64,000 bases of DNA from Paenibacillus vietnamensis. GTDB lineage: Bacteria > Bacillota > Bacilli > Paenibacillales > Paenibacillaceae. Numbering within the stretch: position 1 is the first letter of the stretch; the number at the start of each line of letters is the position of its first letter. The DNA lies in assembly GCF_020169515.1 (NCBI RefSeq), contig NZ_JAHMHW010000003.1, forward strand, positions 310,001 to 374,000, read 5' to 3'. The notes below the pieces were generated by a model. The model did no database searches. It was not told the DNA's origin and saw only the letters and a list, made by a program, of their open reading frames with translations. Below, one piece after another: positions 27,114-37,659 of the stretch. Made by a program: the position numbers and the translations under genes.

Positions 27114-28508
27114 TTATTGCTTTGCCTTCAAGGATTTGGCCAGCGCATCCGCTACCTTCCAAATGTCGCCAGCCCCCATCGTAATGACCAGATCGCCGGG
27201 AGCGACGCGTTCTGTCAGATAGGCGAGAACCTCATCCTTCGTCGGGAGGTACTCCGTATTCGCGTTGCTGTTCGTCTTAATGAGCTCGACCAGCTTACGG
27301 GAATCGACGCCTTCGATTTGCTGCTCTCCCGCCGGTGAGTAGATATCGGTAATAATCACTTCGTCCGCCTCCGGAAAAGCGCGGCTGAACTGGTCGAACA
27401 GGAAGAAAGTCCGCGTATAACGCTGCGGCTGGAACACGGCTACGATTCTTTTGCCCGTCGCTTTGGCGGCGCTGATCGTCGCCCGGATTTCCGTCGGATG
27501 ATGGGCGTAGTCGTCGATGACCAGAATGTCATTGATCTCGCCGAGCACCTGGAACCGGCGCTTCGCGCCTCGGAAAGACTGGATCGCCTTGGCCACCCGG
27601 TCGAAGGACAATCCGGCCTCCAGGCAGGTAATGACCGTTGCCATCGCATTATACACATTATGGCGGCCGGGAACGGAAAGCTCGATTTTGCCCAGAGCCG
27701 AACCGTTATGCGTCATCTTGAAGGAAACCTTACGGTCGCCGAGCACAATGTCCTCCGCCTTATAATCCGCAGCTCCTTCAATGCCGTAAGTGATCAGCTG
27801 CGAGGCTTGCAGACCTCCGGCGGTCACCTGCGGGATCAGCTCGCCAACCGTTTCGTCATCCGCACAGACGATCGCTTTTCCGTCCGATTTCACCTGCTGC
27901 AAAAATTGTACATATGCCGCCTTCAGCTTACCGAAATCGCCGTCGTAATTTTCCAGGTGATCCGGCTCGATATTTGTCACAATAGCCAGCGTCGGATGAT
28001 ACTGCAGGAAGGAGCCGTCGCTCTCGTCCGCCTCCGCCACGACATATTCGCCTTTACCCGCTTTGGCATTGGTGCCTACATTGACGATTTCCCCGCCGAT
28101 AATATACGTAGGGTCCGCATCGCAGGCTTCCATGACAAGCGCAATCATCGAGGAGGTCGTCGTTTTTCCGTGAGCGCCGGCTACGGCGACTCCTTTGCCG
28201 GCATTCATCAGCCGAGCCAGCATTTGAGAGCGGTGCAGCACCGGAATGTTCAGCGCCTCCGCCGCCTTCCGCTCCACATTGTCTTTGGAAAGCGCCGTAG
28301 AATAGACGACCAGATCGGCACCCTTTACATGCTCGGGCTGATGGCCGATATAAATGTTCGCTCCGCCAGCCGCCAGCTTTTCCGTCAATTCCTGACGTGC
28401 GACATCAGAGCCGGTTACTTTATAGCCCATTTCCAGCATAACGCGGGCAATGGCACTCATCCCGTAACCGCCGATCCCGATGAAATGAACGTGTTCTGCC
28501 GTATTCAA
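27114..28508 (-). CDS. murC: UDP-N-acetylmuramate--L-alanine ligase MurC
   Basis: ATP-dependent addition of L-alanine to UDP-MurNAc, the first peptide step of cell-wall precursors. The start chosen is TTG at 28508, giving [21 protein letters not shown], the usual MurC opening; GGTTGGTGA precedes it, and it avoids the 56-bp overlap with folC that an upstream start would cause. Motifs are [11 protein letters not shown] (UDP binding), [11 protein letters not shown] (P-loop), [10 protein letters not shown] and [11 protein letters not shown]. Length 464. It follows folC by 7 bp. Confidence 0.95.
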   Translation of the reverse strand: MNTAEHVHFIGIGGYGMSAIARVMLEMGYKVTGSDVARQELTEKLAAGGANIYIGHQPEHVKGADLVVYSTALSKDNVERKAAEALNIPVLHRSQMLARLMNAGKGVAVAGAHGKTTTSSMIALVMEACDADPTYIIGGEIVNVGTNAKAGKGEYVVAEADESDGSFLQYHPTLAIVTNIEPDHLENYDGDFGKLKAAYVQFLQQVKSDGKAIVCADDETVGELIPQVTAGGLQASQLITYGIEGAADYKAEDIVLGDRKVSFKMTHNGSALGKIELSVPGRHNVYNAMATVITCLEAGLSFDRVAKAIQSFRGAKRRFQVLGEINDILVIDDYAHHPTEIRATISAAKATGKRIVAVFQPQRYTRTFFLFDQFSRAFPEADEVIITDIYSPAGEQQIEGVDSRKLVELIKTNSNANTEYLPTKDEVLAYLTERVAPGDLVITMGAGDIWKVADALAKSLKAKQ

Positions 28509-28515
28509 AGACGGT

Positions 28516-29898
28516 TCACCAACCTTTTTCAGAATCCGAGTTATACAAAATGCGGGCGCGAACGTCGGCAATCAAATAAAGCGTGCCCGTTACGACCCCA
28601 AGGTCTGCTTCCCCGGTTACCTGCTGTAATTTTTTCAAAGCTTCCTGCCAATCCCGCTCCACGATCAGCTCGAAATGGAGCTCATCGGGTTCTGCGGCCC
28701 GCATTTCCTGCACAAGCTCCGCCAAGGCGGGCGCTTCTTTCTTCATCCGGTAATCAGGCTCGGTCACAATAAGCGTATCCACTATTGGTAGTATATGCTT
28801 AAGCACATCGCGGTGATTCTTATTCTCCAGCATCCCCATCATAAGATGCAAGCGTTCAAAGCCGTAAGTCGTCCGCAATGCGGCGACAAGCGTTTCCGCC
28901 CCTTCCGGATTGTGAGCGCCGTCGATCAGCAGCCGCGGCGACTGAGACACCATCTCCAGCCGTCCCGGCCAAGCGGCAAGCCGCAAGCCTTCGTCCAGCG
29001 CTTCGTCTTCAACGACCAAAGCGTTATATTGCCTCAGCACTTCAAGCGTCATAACCGCGACGGCCGCATTCGTCCGCTGATGTGCGCCACTCAGCGTAAT
29101 CGTCAGCGGCTCGATCGTCCGGAACACATTTTCGAACCGGAAGCTTTGCTCGTTTTCTTTGACCTTAAGCGCATCGACGTGAAACTGCTCTCCAAGCAAA
29201 TAAAGCGTGCTGCTCTTCTCCTTGGCAGTCCGTTTAATCACCTCGACGGCTTCGGGCTGCGTAACCGCGCTGACAACCGGAATCCCTGCCTTGATGATGC
29301 CCGCCTTCTCACCCGCAACCGCGGCGATTGTGTCGCCGAGCCGGTCCATATGGTCGTGGCCGATATTCGTAATGACGGAAATAACGGGGGACACGATGTT
29401 CGTGACGTCGAGCCTGCCTCCCAGGCCGGTCTCCCAAACGACATAATCCGGATAAGTAACCTTCGCGTAAAAAAGGATCGCGAGCGCTGTAGATACCTCG
29501 AACATCGTCGGAGAGCCAAGTTCCGATTTCGCCATCTCTTCGACAAACGGCTTCAGTTCATTCGCCAGCTTCAGCAAGGTTTCTTCTTCTATGTCGGAGC
29601 CGTTATACTGAAAACGATTCGTAAACTTCGTAATATATGGGGAGGTATACGTCCCGACATCATAGCCCGCGCGTAAGAGAACGCTCGTTAAGTAAGCGCA
29701 GGTCGAACCTTTGCCGTTCGTTCCGGCGACGTGAATAAATTTCAATCTGCGGTGCGGATTGCCCAGAAGCTCCATCAGCTTCTCGATCCGGTCGAGGCCC
29801 GGACGGATCCCGAACGGGATCAGCCCGTTGATCCAATCGACCGCTTCCTGATAGGAATGCAGCAGCCCGGCGGGCCGCTCATATTTGTTGTCCGTCAT
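28516..29898 (-). CDS. folC: Bifunctional folylpolyglutamate synthase/dihydrofolate synthase
   Basis: Adds glutamate to dihydropteroate or folates. The 460 residues show the P-loop [15 protein letters not shown] (about 54-68), [27 protein letters not shown] and [13 protein letters not shown], and the Mur-ligase C-terminal domain with [12 protein letters not shown]. It lies 34 bp downstream of valS without a terminator, so it is probably under the same T-box. In B. subtilis folC also follows valS. Confidence 0.96.
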   Translation of the reverse strand: MTDNKYERPAGLLHSYQEAVDWINGLIPFGIRPGLDRIEKLMELLGNPHRRLKFIHVAGTNGKGSTCAYLTSVLLRAGYDVGTYTSPYITKFTNRFQYNGSDIEEETLLKLANELKPFVEEMAKSELGSPTMFEVSTALAILFYAKVTYPDYVVWETGLGGRLDVTNIVSPVISVITNIGHDHMDRLGDTIAAVAGEKAGIIKAGIPVVSAVTQPEAVEVIKRTAKEKSSTLYLLGEQFHVDALKVKENEQSFRFENVFRTIEPLTITLSGAHQRTNAAVAVMTLEVLRQYNALVVEDEALDEGLRLAAWPGRLEMVSQSPRLLIDGAHNPEGAETLVAALRTTYGFERLHLMMGMLENKNHRDVLKHILPIVDTLIVTEPDYRMKKEAPALAELVQEMRAAEPDELHFELIVERDWQEALKKLQQVTGEADLGVVTGTLYLIADVRARILYNSDSEKGW

Positions 29899-29931
29899 AA
29901 TCTTCTATAACCTTCTTCCGTAGTTACCGCG

Positions 29932-32574
29932 TTAACCGCGCAGCTCCGCGATCCGGGCCAGCACCTTATCCCGTTTGTCCGCGTAATCGTTCATTTTTCC
30001 GCGTTCTTCCTCGATCACCTTGGCCGGAGCCTTCGCTACGAAGCCAGCGTTGCTCAGCTTCTTCTCAACGCGCTCTACTTCGGCGTTCAAATGCTGGATT
30101 TCCTTCTCCAGGCGCGCGATTTCCTGAGCGATGTCGATCAGACCGGCGAGCGGAAGGTATAGCTCGGCGCCTTTGATAACCGCGGTCATCGCTTTGTCCG
30201 GGGCACCGATTTCAAGCCCCGATTCCAGTTTGGACGTTCCGCAGAAGCGTTTGATAAATTCCTCGTTGCGAGTCAGAATCGCGGCCTCGGCTTCCGTGGA
30301 AGGCTTGATCAGGAGCTCGATTTTTTTGCTCATCGGCACGTTCACCTCGGCGCGGATATTCCGGACCGCACGGATCATTTCCATGAGCAGCTCCATTTCC
30401 TTCACGGCTTCCGGCGCTTCCAGAGCGGCGTCGTATGCCGGCCAATCCGCGAGCGTAATCGTATCGCCGACATGCGGCAGATGCTGCCAAATCTCCTCGC
30501 TGATATAAGGCATGAACGGATGAATCAGACGCTGCGTGCGGTCAAGCACATAAGCCAAAACCGATTGCGTCGCCTTCTTGGCCGCCTCGTCCGTGCCGTA
30601 CAGGCTGAGCTTCGCAAACTCGATGTACCAGTCGCAAAGGTCATCCCAAATAAAGTTGTAAAGGAGCCGTCCCGTTTCGCCGAACTCGTAGCCGTCGATC
30701 AGGCGGGTTACATCCCTTACCGTTTCGTTCAGGCGGTGCAAAATCCAGCGGTCCGCCGTTCCGAGATTCACGGTAATGTCGATATCCTGCGCTTCGACCC
30801 CTTCCAGGTTCATAAGCGCAAAACGCGAGGCGTTCCAGATTTTATTGGCAAAGTTGCGGGCCTGCTCAACCCGCTCCCAGCGGAAGCGCAAATCCTGGCC
30901 AGGCGTGCTGCCGGTGGAGATCATGTACCTCATCGCGTCAGCGCCATATTTCTCGATAACTTCAAGCGGATCGACGCCGTTGCCGAGCGATTTGGACATT
31001 TTACGGCCTTCCGAATCCCGTACGAGACCGTGGATCAATACATCCTTAAACGGGGACTCCTCCGTAAATTCAAGCGCCGTAAAGATCATCCGGGCAACCC
31101 AGAAATAAATGATGTCGTAGCCGGTAACAAGCACGTCGGTAGGGTAATACCGCTTCAGATCCTCCGTTTGGTCCGGCCAGCCCAGTGTCGAGAAAGGCCA
31201 CAGCGCGGAGCTGAACCACGTATCGAGCACGTCGTTGTCCTGACGGAGATGATCGCCCTTCAAGTCCTCGCGGGAAACATGCATTTCGCCCGTCTCATCG
31301 TCATACCAGACCGGAATGCGGTGTCCCCACCAAAGCTGTCTCGAAATGCACCAGTCGCGGACGTTCTCGATCCAGTTGAGGTAAATTTTCTCGAAGCGCT
31401 CCGGCACGAAATTGACGCCCTTGCCGGCTTTTTGAGCGGCGATCGCCGCTTCGGCGAGCGGCTTCATCGCGACGAACCATTGCGTGGACAAATAAGGCTC
31501 CACCACTGCGCCGCTCCGCTCGCTGTGTCCGACCTGATGAACATGGTCCTCGATCCGGACGCAAACCCCCTGCTCCTGCAGGTCCTTGACGAGCTGCTTG
31601 CGGCAATCCGCGCGGTCCAGCCCCTGGTAAGGGCCGGCCTCGGCGTTCATGATGCCCGATTCGTCCATAACGATGATCTGCGGCAAATTGTGGCGCTGGC
31701 CGACCTCGAAATCGTTCGGGTCGTGAGCCGGCGTAATTTTTACGGCGCCGGAGCCGAATTCCTTCTCGACATATTCGTCAGCGATTATCGGAATTTCACG
31801 GCCGGTCACCGGCAGTACGATCAGCTCGCCGATCAGGTGCTTGTAGCGCTCGTCTTCCGGATGAACGGCAACGGCCGTATCGCCGAGCATCGTCTCCGGA
31901 CGCGTCGTAGCGACCGTAATGAAGCCTGAGCCGTTTTTCAGCGGATATTGCAGGTGATATAGATGCCCGTTCAGCTCCTTGTATTCCACCTCGATATCGG
32001 ACAGCGCCGTGCGGGCGGCCGGGTCCCAGTTAATAATTTTTTTGCCGCGGTAAATCAGGCCTTTCTCGTACAGGCGGACAAAAACCTCCCGAACGGCCTT
32101 CGACAGCCCTTCGTCGAGCGTGAATCTTTCTCTTGAATAGTCGAGCGACAATCCCATCTTTGCCCATTGTTCGCGGATCGTTCCGGCGTATTGCTCCTTC
32201 CACTCCCATACCTTCTCCAGGAACGCTTCGCGGCCGAGATCATAACGCGATACGCCCTGCTCGCGCAGCTTCTGCTCTACTTTGGTCTGCGTCGCGATCC
32301 CCGCGTGGTCCGTGCCCGGCAGCCACAGAGCGTCGTACCCCTGCATACGTTTGAACCTGATCAGTATATCCTGCAGCGTGAAGTCGAGCGCATGCCCGAT
32401 ATGCAGCATGCCCGTAACGTTTGGCGGCGGGATCACGATTGTATAAGGCTCAGCGTCCGGACGCTGCCCTGCTTTGAAATATTGTCCCTTCATCCAGTAA
32501 TCGTACCATTTCTGCTCGGCAGCCTTCGGATCGTAAGTCGTCGGCATGCCGGTTGTCGCTTGATTTTCTGACAT
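29932..32574 (-). CDS. valS: Valyl-tRNA synthetase
   Basis: Charges tRNA-Val. The ATG at 32574 ([20 protein letters not shown]) is used because GGAGG precedes it by nine bases; 880 residues is the normal length. Class I signatures are [16 protein letters not shown] (49-64) and [12 protein letters not shown] (about 525). The editing CP1 domain has [19 protein letters not shown] and [12 protein letters not shown], and the C-terminal coiled coil is at about 815-880 ([22 protein letters not shown]; only the pattern is stated). It is preceded by a T-box leader with its own promoter, so expression should respond to uncharged tRNA-Val. Confidence 0.98.
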   Translation of the reverse strand: MSENQATTGMPTTYDPKAAEQKWYDYWMKGQYFKAGQRPDAEPYTIVIPPPNVTGMLHIGHALDFTLQDILIRFKRMQGYDALWLPGTDHAGIATQTKVEQKLREQGVSRYDLGREAFLEKVWEWKEQYAGTIREQWAKMGLSLDYSRERFTLDEGLSKAVREVFVRLYEKGLIYRGKKIINWDPAARTALSDIEVEYKELNGHLYHLQYPLKNGSGFITVATTRPETMLGDTAVAVHPEDERYKHLIGELIVLPVTGREIPIIADEYVEKEFGSGAVKITPAHDPNDFEVGQRHNLPQIIVMDESGIMNAEAGPYQGLDRADCRKQLVKDLQEQGVCVRIEDHVHQVGHSERSGAVVEPYLSTQWFVAMKPLAEAAIAAQKAGKGVNFVPERFEKIYLNWIENVRDWCISRQLWWGHRIPVWYDDETGEMHVSREDLKGDHLRQDNDVLDTWFSSALWPFSTLGWPDQTEDLKRYYPTDVLVTGYDIIYFWVARMIFTALEFTEESPFKDVLIHGLVRDSEGRKMSKSLGNGVDPLEVIEKYGADAMRYMISTGSTPGQDLRFRWERVEQARNFANKIWNASRFALMNLEGVEAQDIDITVNLGTADRWILHRLNETVRDVTRLIDGYEFGETGRLLYNFIWDDLCDWYIEFAKLSLYGTDEAAKKATQSVLAYVLDRTQRLIHPFMPYISEEIWQHLPHVGDTITLADWPAYDAALEAPEAVKEMELLMEMIRAVRNIRAEVNVPMSKKIELLIKPSTEAEAAILTRNEEFIKRFCGTSKLESGLEIGAPDKAMTAVIKGAELYLPLAGLIDIAQEIARLEKEIQHLNAEVERVEKKLSNAGFVAKAPAKVIEEERGKMNDYADKRDKVLARIAELRG

Positions 32575-32605
32575 TGGTTCCATCCTCCACAATCGTTCTG
32601 AAATA

Positions 32606-32879
32606 ACAAAAAAACCTTCCGCCCTTAGCTTAAAGGACGAAAGGTTCAGCTTCCGTGGTACCACCTTTGTTCCACGCGGACGCTGCCGCGCGACACTCGA
32701 ACAGATAACGGCTGCAGCCGGCCTGACTTAATCGGAGCAATCGTTGCTCCAGCTTGGTTCAGGCAACTCCAGGGCGACCCGTAGCAGTTTGATCCTGCGG
32801 AACCTTCCAGCGTAACGGTTCCACTCTCTGAAGGCATCGCTGCGTACTATTCCCCTTCAACGTCATTCTTTCGCATATA
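32606..32879 (-). promoter_or_regulatory. T-box riboswitch leader of valS with terminator
   Basis: The minus-strand RNA carries the conserved T-box sequence AAAGGTGGTACCACGG (32653-32668). An AG-type box (GAATAGTACG) lies near its 5' end and the distal stem I motif AGAGAG follows. The terminator stem at 32606-32645 (AACCTTTCGTCCTT / AGGGCGGAAGGTT plus T run) competes with the antiterminator. A GUC valine codon at 32776-32778 is the best candidate specifier. In this family uncharged tRNA pairs with the specifier and stabilises antitermination. An open frame across the leader is not a gene. Confidence 0.93.
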
Positions 32880-32885
32880 TAGTTA

Positions 32886-32914
32886 ATCATACCTTTGTTC
32901 TTCCGCCGAGTCAA
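32886..32914 (-). promoter_or_regulatory. Sigma-A promoter of the valS T-box operon
   Basis: Minus strand: TTGACT (-35, 5/6), 17 bases, TATGAT (-10, 5/6), placed right before the T-box leader. Confidence 0.85.
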
Positions 32915-32929
32915 CCCGGCATCTATCAC

Positions 32930-32968
32930 AAAAGCCCCATTTGCTCCGTCGCGGGCAAATGAGGCTTA
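32930..32968 (-). terminator. Intrinsic terminator of spoVID
   Basis: Minus-strand stem AAGCCTCATTTGC / GCAAATGGGGCTT with a short T run, 16 bp after the spoVID stop and directly before the valS promoter. Confidence 0.75.
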
Positions 32969-32983
32969 TCCTGAACGTTAAAT

Positions 32984-34288
32984 TTACGGAATATACAGCA
33001 GCTGACCTTCCGTAACGGAGCCTTCATCCAGCCGGTTATACATCATAATTTCCCGCGGATTCAGACTGTATCGCGATGCGATCACATCCAGCGTCTCATC
33101 CCTTTGCACGATGCACACCCGGATTTTACGGAATTCCTTATCCTCCGACCGTTTGCCGAGGAATAAGTTTTTCCACTCGATTTCATCGCCGGAAGCCGCT
33201 GCATGAGCATCATTGAGCTCCTGGGCTTCGATTTCCTCCGCCGCCTGTCTTGCAGCCTGCTCGCGCTTGCTCGTCTGAAGCAGCGAGGAAAGACCGACAT
33301 TAGGACCGTTGCCCGCTCCCTCCGAAGAAGGCTTTCCGGCCAGGCCGATGCGCAGCTCCTGCTTTTCAGGCTCCTGCTCTACGGCCTGGGGAAGCGCAGG
33401 CTCGATTTGCGGCGGCTTCGCTTCATCTGCCGCAAACGGAGACCGTTCATGAGGCGGCGACGGCGAATGAGGCGCGAGCGATCCGGCCGGCGCCTCGTCC
33501 GGAATGACCGTCTCGGCAAACGCCGGAGAGGATGCCAGCCAGCCTTCGTCATTGATTTGCTGCGAGGCCAGCGTAATTTCCCTTTCCAGCTCCTGGTCGG
33601 GGGATTCGGGCTCTTGCTCCTGCCTTTGAGGCTGAGCCGGCTGCATCGGCTGAAACAGATGAGAAGACGACCAGCCGTTATCCGAAGGGACAGACGAGAT
33701 CGAGATTGCCGGCTCTTCCGCGGAATACGGCTCCTCCTGCTGGGCCGCAAAGCCGGAGAAAGGCTCTTCGGCCGCCTGCTCCTCCTCCTCCGCTATGTAC
33801 GGCTGTTCATAATAAGGGGGCTGGTTAAATCCCCCATTTCCGGGCTGCTGCTCGAATGCCTCGCGCTCATGTACGACGGTGAACGGCTCTTCCTGCCACA
33901 GCTGTTCCTGCTCCTCCGCTTGCTGCGCGGAAATGCCCCGAAGGGACAATACGCCGGTAATATTAAGCGTGCGGGCTGACAGCAGATCCACGTCAAAATT
34001 ATCGATGTCGATCGAAATATCGTCCAGTCTGGAAATCCGGTTCATGGGGAGTGTAATTTCCACCGGGATGTGATGCTCCAGCGTCTGCGGCGCGTCTCCG
34101 CCGTTTTGCCCCCGGTATATGCCGCTCAGGAGCAGCTGGCCTTTTAGCACTGCATGATCCCCTTCGTCGATCACTTGGATTCTGGGAACCAGCTCGATTT
34201 CCTCCAGCTCCTCGATCGCCGCCACATCATCCGGCAAATGAACGCGCTCATACACATCAAAGCGTAATCCGCTCGTTTGATCAGACAT
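32984..34288 (-). CDS. spoVID: SpoVID-type spore coat assembly protein
   Basis: SpoVID drives encasement of the spore by coat proteins and interacts with SafA. The ATG at 34288 (MSDQTSGLRFDVYERVHLP) follows GGGAGG by eight bases and gives 434 residues. The conserved N-terminal domain (about 1-140, RVHLPDDVAAIEELEEIEL, VEITLPMNRI) is followed by a long acidic, Gln/Pro-rich, low-complexity middle and a C-terminal LysM domain (about 385-434, RVCIVQRDETLDVIASRYSL...LLYIP). In B. subtilis spoVID lies at the end of the hem operon, which matches the position here beyond hemL and rluA. Partner SafA is encoded in the same window. Confidence 0.87.
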   Translation of the reverse strand: MSDQTSGLRFDVYERVHLPDDVAAIEELEEIELVPRIQVIDEGDHAVLKGQLLLSGIYRGQNGGDAPQTLEHHIPVEITLPMNRISRLDDISIDIDNFDVDLLSARTLNITGVLSLRGISAQQAEEQEQLWQEEPFTVVHEREAFEQQPGNGGFNQPPYYEQPYIAEEEEQAAEEPFSGFAAQQEEPYSAEEPAISISSVPSDNGWSSSHLFQPMQPAQPQRQEQEPESPDQELEREITLASQQINDEGWLASSPAFAETVIPDEAPAGSLAPHSPSPPHERSPFAADEAKPPQIEPALPQAVEQEPEKQELRIGLAGKPSSEGAGNGPNVGLSSLLQTSKREQAARQAAEEIEAQELNDAHAAASGDEIEWKNLFLGKRSEDKEFRKIRVCIVQRDETLDVIASRYSLNPREIMMYNRLDEGSVTEGQLLYIP

Positions 34289-34345
34289 GTCTAATTCCTC
34301 CCTTCCCTTACTGAATGCTTGGTCTAACGCTACATTCACTACTTA

Positions 34346-34375
34346 TCTATATGGTAGGAAGGGCAGGTGCATGAC
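34346..34375 (-). promoter_or_regulatory. Candidate sigma-E promoter of spoVID
   Basis: Minus strand: GTCATGCA, 14 bases, CATATAGA. Spacing and the GTCAT and CATA-A cores fit sigma-E, but three positions deviate in each box. It lies 58 bp upstream of the spoVID start. Known sigma-E control of spoVID in B. subtilis makes it plausible. Confidence 0.35.
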
Positions 34376-34377
34376 TA

Positions 34378-35343
34378 TCATTTTTTATCAGCTCCGATGG
34401 CCGCCTGAAGCTCCGACAGCCACTTGGGCCATGGAGCAAAAACGTTTACGGCCTCGCCGGACAAAGGATGGGGAAAAAACAAGCTTTCCCCGTGCAGCGC
34501 CTGGTGGGGCAATAAACGAGAATCGCCTCCATATAAGGCATCGCCTACAAGCGGATGTCCGATATGGCTCATATGGACCCGAATTTGATGCGTCCTGCCG
34601 GTTTCCAGCCGCACCTTGACGATCGTCGTTTTCGGGCCGGCTTTCAGCACCTCATAGAGGGTCACCGCCGGTTCTCCCCCTGCCGTAACCCGGCGTCTCG
34701 AGCGGTGATGCCTGTCCTTGCCGATCGGCAGATCGATCGTGCCGGACGGCTTCGACAGACGGCCGTGCACAACGGCTACATAATGCCGGTCTATTTCCTT
34801 CAGGCGCATCGCCTCATCTAACTTCCACTGGGCCAAGTCATTTTTGGCATACAAGACCGGTCCCGAGGTATCGTCATCAAGCCTGTGGATATGGCGTACC
34901 GTGAGCGGATCGCCTTGGCTTAACAAATGTCTGGCGGCCGCTTCGTCAAGCGTACCCGTCTGGCCCGGAGCCGATTCATGTACGGGCATGCCCGCCGGCT
35001 TATGAAAGACGATGCAAAAATCATCCTCGAACAGTACATCCGGCACCGGGCTTTTGCCCGGAAGCATCGCTTTGCGGTACAAGGGATCGCCATGCGGATC
35101 GAGCGCAGGGAAGGCGAGCAGCCGCAGCTTGTTACCTTCCCATTGGATGCCTCCCACCGAGAAGAGACGGTTAATCCATTTCGCCGGAAAAGCGGAACGG
35201 GCCAGCAGCCATTGTCGCACCTGATGCGGATGGCTGCCGGCCCGCGGCGGCAGAAGCTCCGGCGCAGTCGCCGGAGCCGATTCCTCGTTCGGCCAGTCCC
35301 ATTCTAGCCACTGGCCGTTTCGTTTCATTTGGCCGCTCATCAT
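34378..35343 (-). CDS. RluA-family 23S rRNA/tRNA pseudouridine synthase
   Basis: Isomerises uridine in rRNA or tRNA. The 321 residues have an S4-like N-terminal part, the catalytic motif HRLDDDTSGPVLYAKN (aspartate after HRL), the KPAGMPVHES segment and RLETGRTHQIRVHMSHIGHPLVGD-type region (TGRTHQIRVH, GHPLVGDALYGG). It is close to the YhcT/YlyB type, but the target site cannot be read from sequence. It follows hemL by 11 bp and may be part of the hem transcript; a sporulation gene with its own signal follows. Confidence 0.92.
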   Translation of the reverse strand: MMSGQMKRNGQWLEWDWPNEESAPATAPELLPPRAGSHPHQVRQWLLARSAFPAKWINRLFSVGGIQWEGNKLRLLAFPALDPHGDPLYRKAMLPGKSPVPDVLFEDDFCIVFHKPAGMPVHESAPGQTGTLDEAAARHLLSQGDPLTVRHIHRLDDDTSGPVLYAKNDLAQWKLDEAMRLKEIDRHYVAVVHGRLSKPSGTIDLPIGKDRHHRSRRRVTAGGEPAVTLYEVLKAGPKTTIVKVRLETGRTHQIRVHMSHIGHPLVGDALYGGDSRLLPHQALHGESLFFPHPLSGEAVNVFAPWPKWLSELQAAIGADKK

Positions 35344-35354
35344 CGGATGCCGCC

Positions 35355-36656
35355 CTACAGCCTTGCGAATGCAGCGTCATGAGCCGCAATCGTCGCGTCG
35401 ATGTCGTCATTCGTATGTGCGGCGGACACGAACATGCCTTCGAATTGCGAAGGGGCGATGCTTACGCCGAGATCCAGCATAGCCGAAAAATACGCATTAA
35501 ACCGCGCCAAATCTGAAGTTTTGGCCGTGTCGTAGTTAATGACGAATTTGTCGGTGAAAAACGGGCATACCATCGAGCCGACCCGGTTAATCGTGCTCGG
35601 AATGCCGTGCTTGCGCGCATTCGCTTCAAATCCGAGCTGCAGCCTGACCGCCTGGCGCTCCAGCTGCTCATAAACGTCCTGCGTAAGAAGCTTCAGCGTC
35701 GTATACCCTGCCGCCATTGCAAGCGGGTTGCCCGACAGCGTGCCGGCTTGATAGATGGGACCGCTCGGCGCGATCATCTCCATCAGCTCCCGCTTGCCGC
35801 CGTAAGCGCCGACCGGCAAGCCGCCGCCGATTACCTTGCCGAAGCAGGTCAAATCCGGCGTAATGCCGTACAGTCCTTGCGCGCAGTTGTAGCCGACGCG
35901 GAAGCCCGTCATGACCTCGTCGAAAATCAAAACGCTGCCGTATTCATCGGTTACGTCCCGCAGTCCCTGCAGGAAGCCCGGCAGCGGAGGCACGACGCCC
36001 ATGTTGCCGGCTACCGGCTCCACGATGACGCAGGCGATTTCCTCGCCGAATTTCTCGAACGCAAGCTTGACGGATTCGATATCGTTATAAGGCACCGTAA
36101 TCGTGTTCGCAGCCACCTGCTCCGGAACGCCCGGGCTGTCGGGCAGACCAAGCGTCGCTACTCCGGAACCAGCCTTGATAAGCAGGCTGTCCGCATGACC
36201 GTGATACGAGCCTTCGAATTTCAAAATTTTGCTTCGTTTCGTGTAACCGCGCGCCAGCCTTAAAGCCGACATGGTCGCTTCCGTGCCGGAATTGACCATT
36301 CTTACGAGGTCGATCGAAGGAACGCGCTCGCATACGAGCTCCGCCATCAGCGTCTCAAGCTCGGTAGGAGCCCCGAAGCTCGTTCCCTTCTCGGCAGTCC
36401 GCTTGATCGCTTCAATCACTTCGGGATGGGCATGCCCCAAAATAAGCGGTCCCCATGAGCCCACATAATCGATATAGCTGTTGCCGTCAATGTCATAAAC
36501 GCGGCTTCCTTCCCCGCGTTCCATATAAACGGGATTAAGCCCTACCGATTTGAACGCCCGCACCGGGCTGTTCACGCCGCCCGGAATGACTTCTCTCGCT
36601 TTAGCGAAAGCGGCAACGGAGCGCTCGTCGTTTCTTTGCTTCGGTGCATTACTCAT
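35355..36656 (-). CDS. hemL: Glutamate-1-semialdehyde 2,1-aminomutase
   Basis: PLP enzyme making 5-aminolevulinate from glutamate-1-semialdehyde. The ATG at 36656 ([17 protein letters not shown]) has AGAAGGTG upstream at good spacing; it overlaps the hemB stop by 8 bp. A GTG three codons earlier is also possible. Motifs are [45 protein letters not shown] and the PLP lysine in [15 protein letters not shown]. Last heme gene of the operon, 433 residues. Confidence 0.97.
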   Translation of the reverse strand: MSNAPKQRNDERSVAAFAKAREVIPGGVNSPVRAFKSVGLNPVYMERGEGSRVYDIDGNSYIDYVGSWGPLILGHAHPEVIEAIKRTAEKGTSFGAPTELETLMAELVCERVPSIDLVRMVNSGTEATMSALRLARGYTKRSKILKFEGSYHGHADSLLIKAGSGVATLGLPDSPGVPEQVAANTITVPYNDIESVKLAFEKFGEEIACVIVEPVAGNMGVVPPLPGFLQGLRDVTDEYGSVLIFDEVMTGFRVGYNCAQGLYGITPDLTCFGKVIGGGLPVGAYGGKRELMEMIAPSGPIYQAGTLSGNPLAMAAGYTTLKLLTQDVYEQLERQAVRLQLGFEANARKHGIPSTINRVGSMVCPFFTDKFVINYDTAKTSDLARFNAYFSAMLDLGVSIAPSQFEGMFVSAAHTNDDIDATIAAHDAAFARL

Positions 36657-37659
36657 CCGCGTCACCTTCTCCCTTTAACCAGCGCGCCGCATCCTTCGCA
36701 TGGTATGTAATAATGAGATCGGCGCCTGCGCGCTTCATTCCCGTCAACGTTTCAAGGACGACGTTCCGCTCGTCAATCCAGCCGTTCGCTGCGGCCGCTT
36801 TGACCATGGAATATTCCGCGCTGACATTGTACGCCGCAACAGGCAAATGATAGTTATCCTTAAGCAATCTGACGATATCCAGATAAGCCAGGGCCGGCTT
36901 TACCATCAGAAAATCGGCGCCTTCCGCAATATCGGACTCCGCTTCGCGGAGTGCCTCCCGGACGTTCGCCGGATCCATCTGATACGTCTTGCGGTCGCCG
37001 AATTGCGGCGCCGAATGAGCGGCGTCCCGGAATGGCCCGTAGTAGGCGGAGGCGAACTTCACCGAATAGGACATAATCGGAATATCGCTGTATCCCGCAT
37101 CGTCCAAGCCTTGGCGGATAGCCAGCACGAAGCCGTCCATCATATTCGACGGCGCGATCACGTCGGCGCCGGCAGCCGCTTGCGAGACGGCGGTTTGAAC
37201 CAGCAGATCGAGGGAGGAGTCGTTATCGACCTCCGCAATTCCCGTAATCTCATGCTCATGAACGATGCCGCAATGACCGTGATCGGTAAATTGGCACAGG
37301 CAAGTGTCCGCAATGACGACGAGCTCCGGCGCCCAGCCCTTGACCGCACGGATCGCCTGCTGTACAATGCCGTTCTCGGCGTAAGCCGAAGAGCCGACCG
37401 CATCTTTGTGCTCGGGAATGCCGAAGAGAAGAACCGACTGGATGCCGGCCTTCAGCACGTCACGGATTTCATCTTCGAGCAAATCCAGCGAATAGTGGTA
37501 AACACCCGGCATTGAAGGAATTTCTTCTTTTATATTCTCGCCGTGCGTGACAAAAATCGGATAGATAAAGTCGTTTGCGCTAAGCACCGTTTCTCTTACC
37601 AGATTTCTTAAAGCAGGGGTTCTGCGTAATCTGCGGTTTCTTACAGTCGGAAAACTCAT
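36649..37659 (-). CDS. hemB: Delta-aminolevulinic acid dehydratase (porphobilinogen synthase)
   Basis: Condenses two 5-aminolevulinate molecules. The 336 residues contain the cysteine-rich zinc site [18 protein letters not shown] (about 117-134) and the two Schiff-base lysines in [17 protein letters not shown] and [14 protein letters not shown]. The zinc-type site, not the magnesium-type, is visible. Its ATG shares a base with the cobA-hemD stop (TGATG), indicating coupled translation. Confidence 0.98.
   Translation of the reverse strand: MSFPTVRNRRLRRTPALRNLVRETVLSANDFIYPIFVTHGENIKEEIPSMPGVYHYSLDLLEDEIRDVLKAGIQSVLLFGIPEHKDAVGSSAYAENGIVQQAIRAVKGWAPELVVIADTCLCQFTDHGHCGIVHEHEITGIAEVDNDSSLDLLVQTAVSQAAAGADVIAPSNMMDGFVLAIRQGLDDAGYSDIPIMSYSVKFASAYYGPFRDAAHSAPQFGDRKTYQMDPANVREALREAESDIAEGADFLMVKPALAYLDIVRLLKDNYHLPVAAYNVSAEYSMVKAAAANGWIDERNVVLETLTGMKRAGADLIITYHAKDAARWLKGEGDADE

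Noticed and set aside
32646..32837. Short open frame in the valS leader
   Set aside because: It covers the T-box conserved sequence and stem structures, with no ribosome binding site; this is regulatory RNA.
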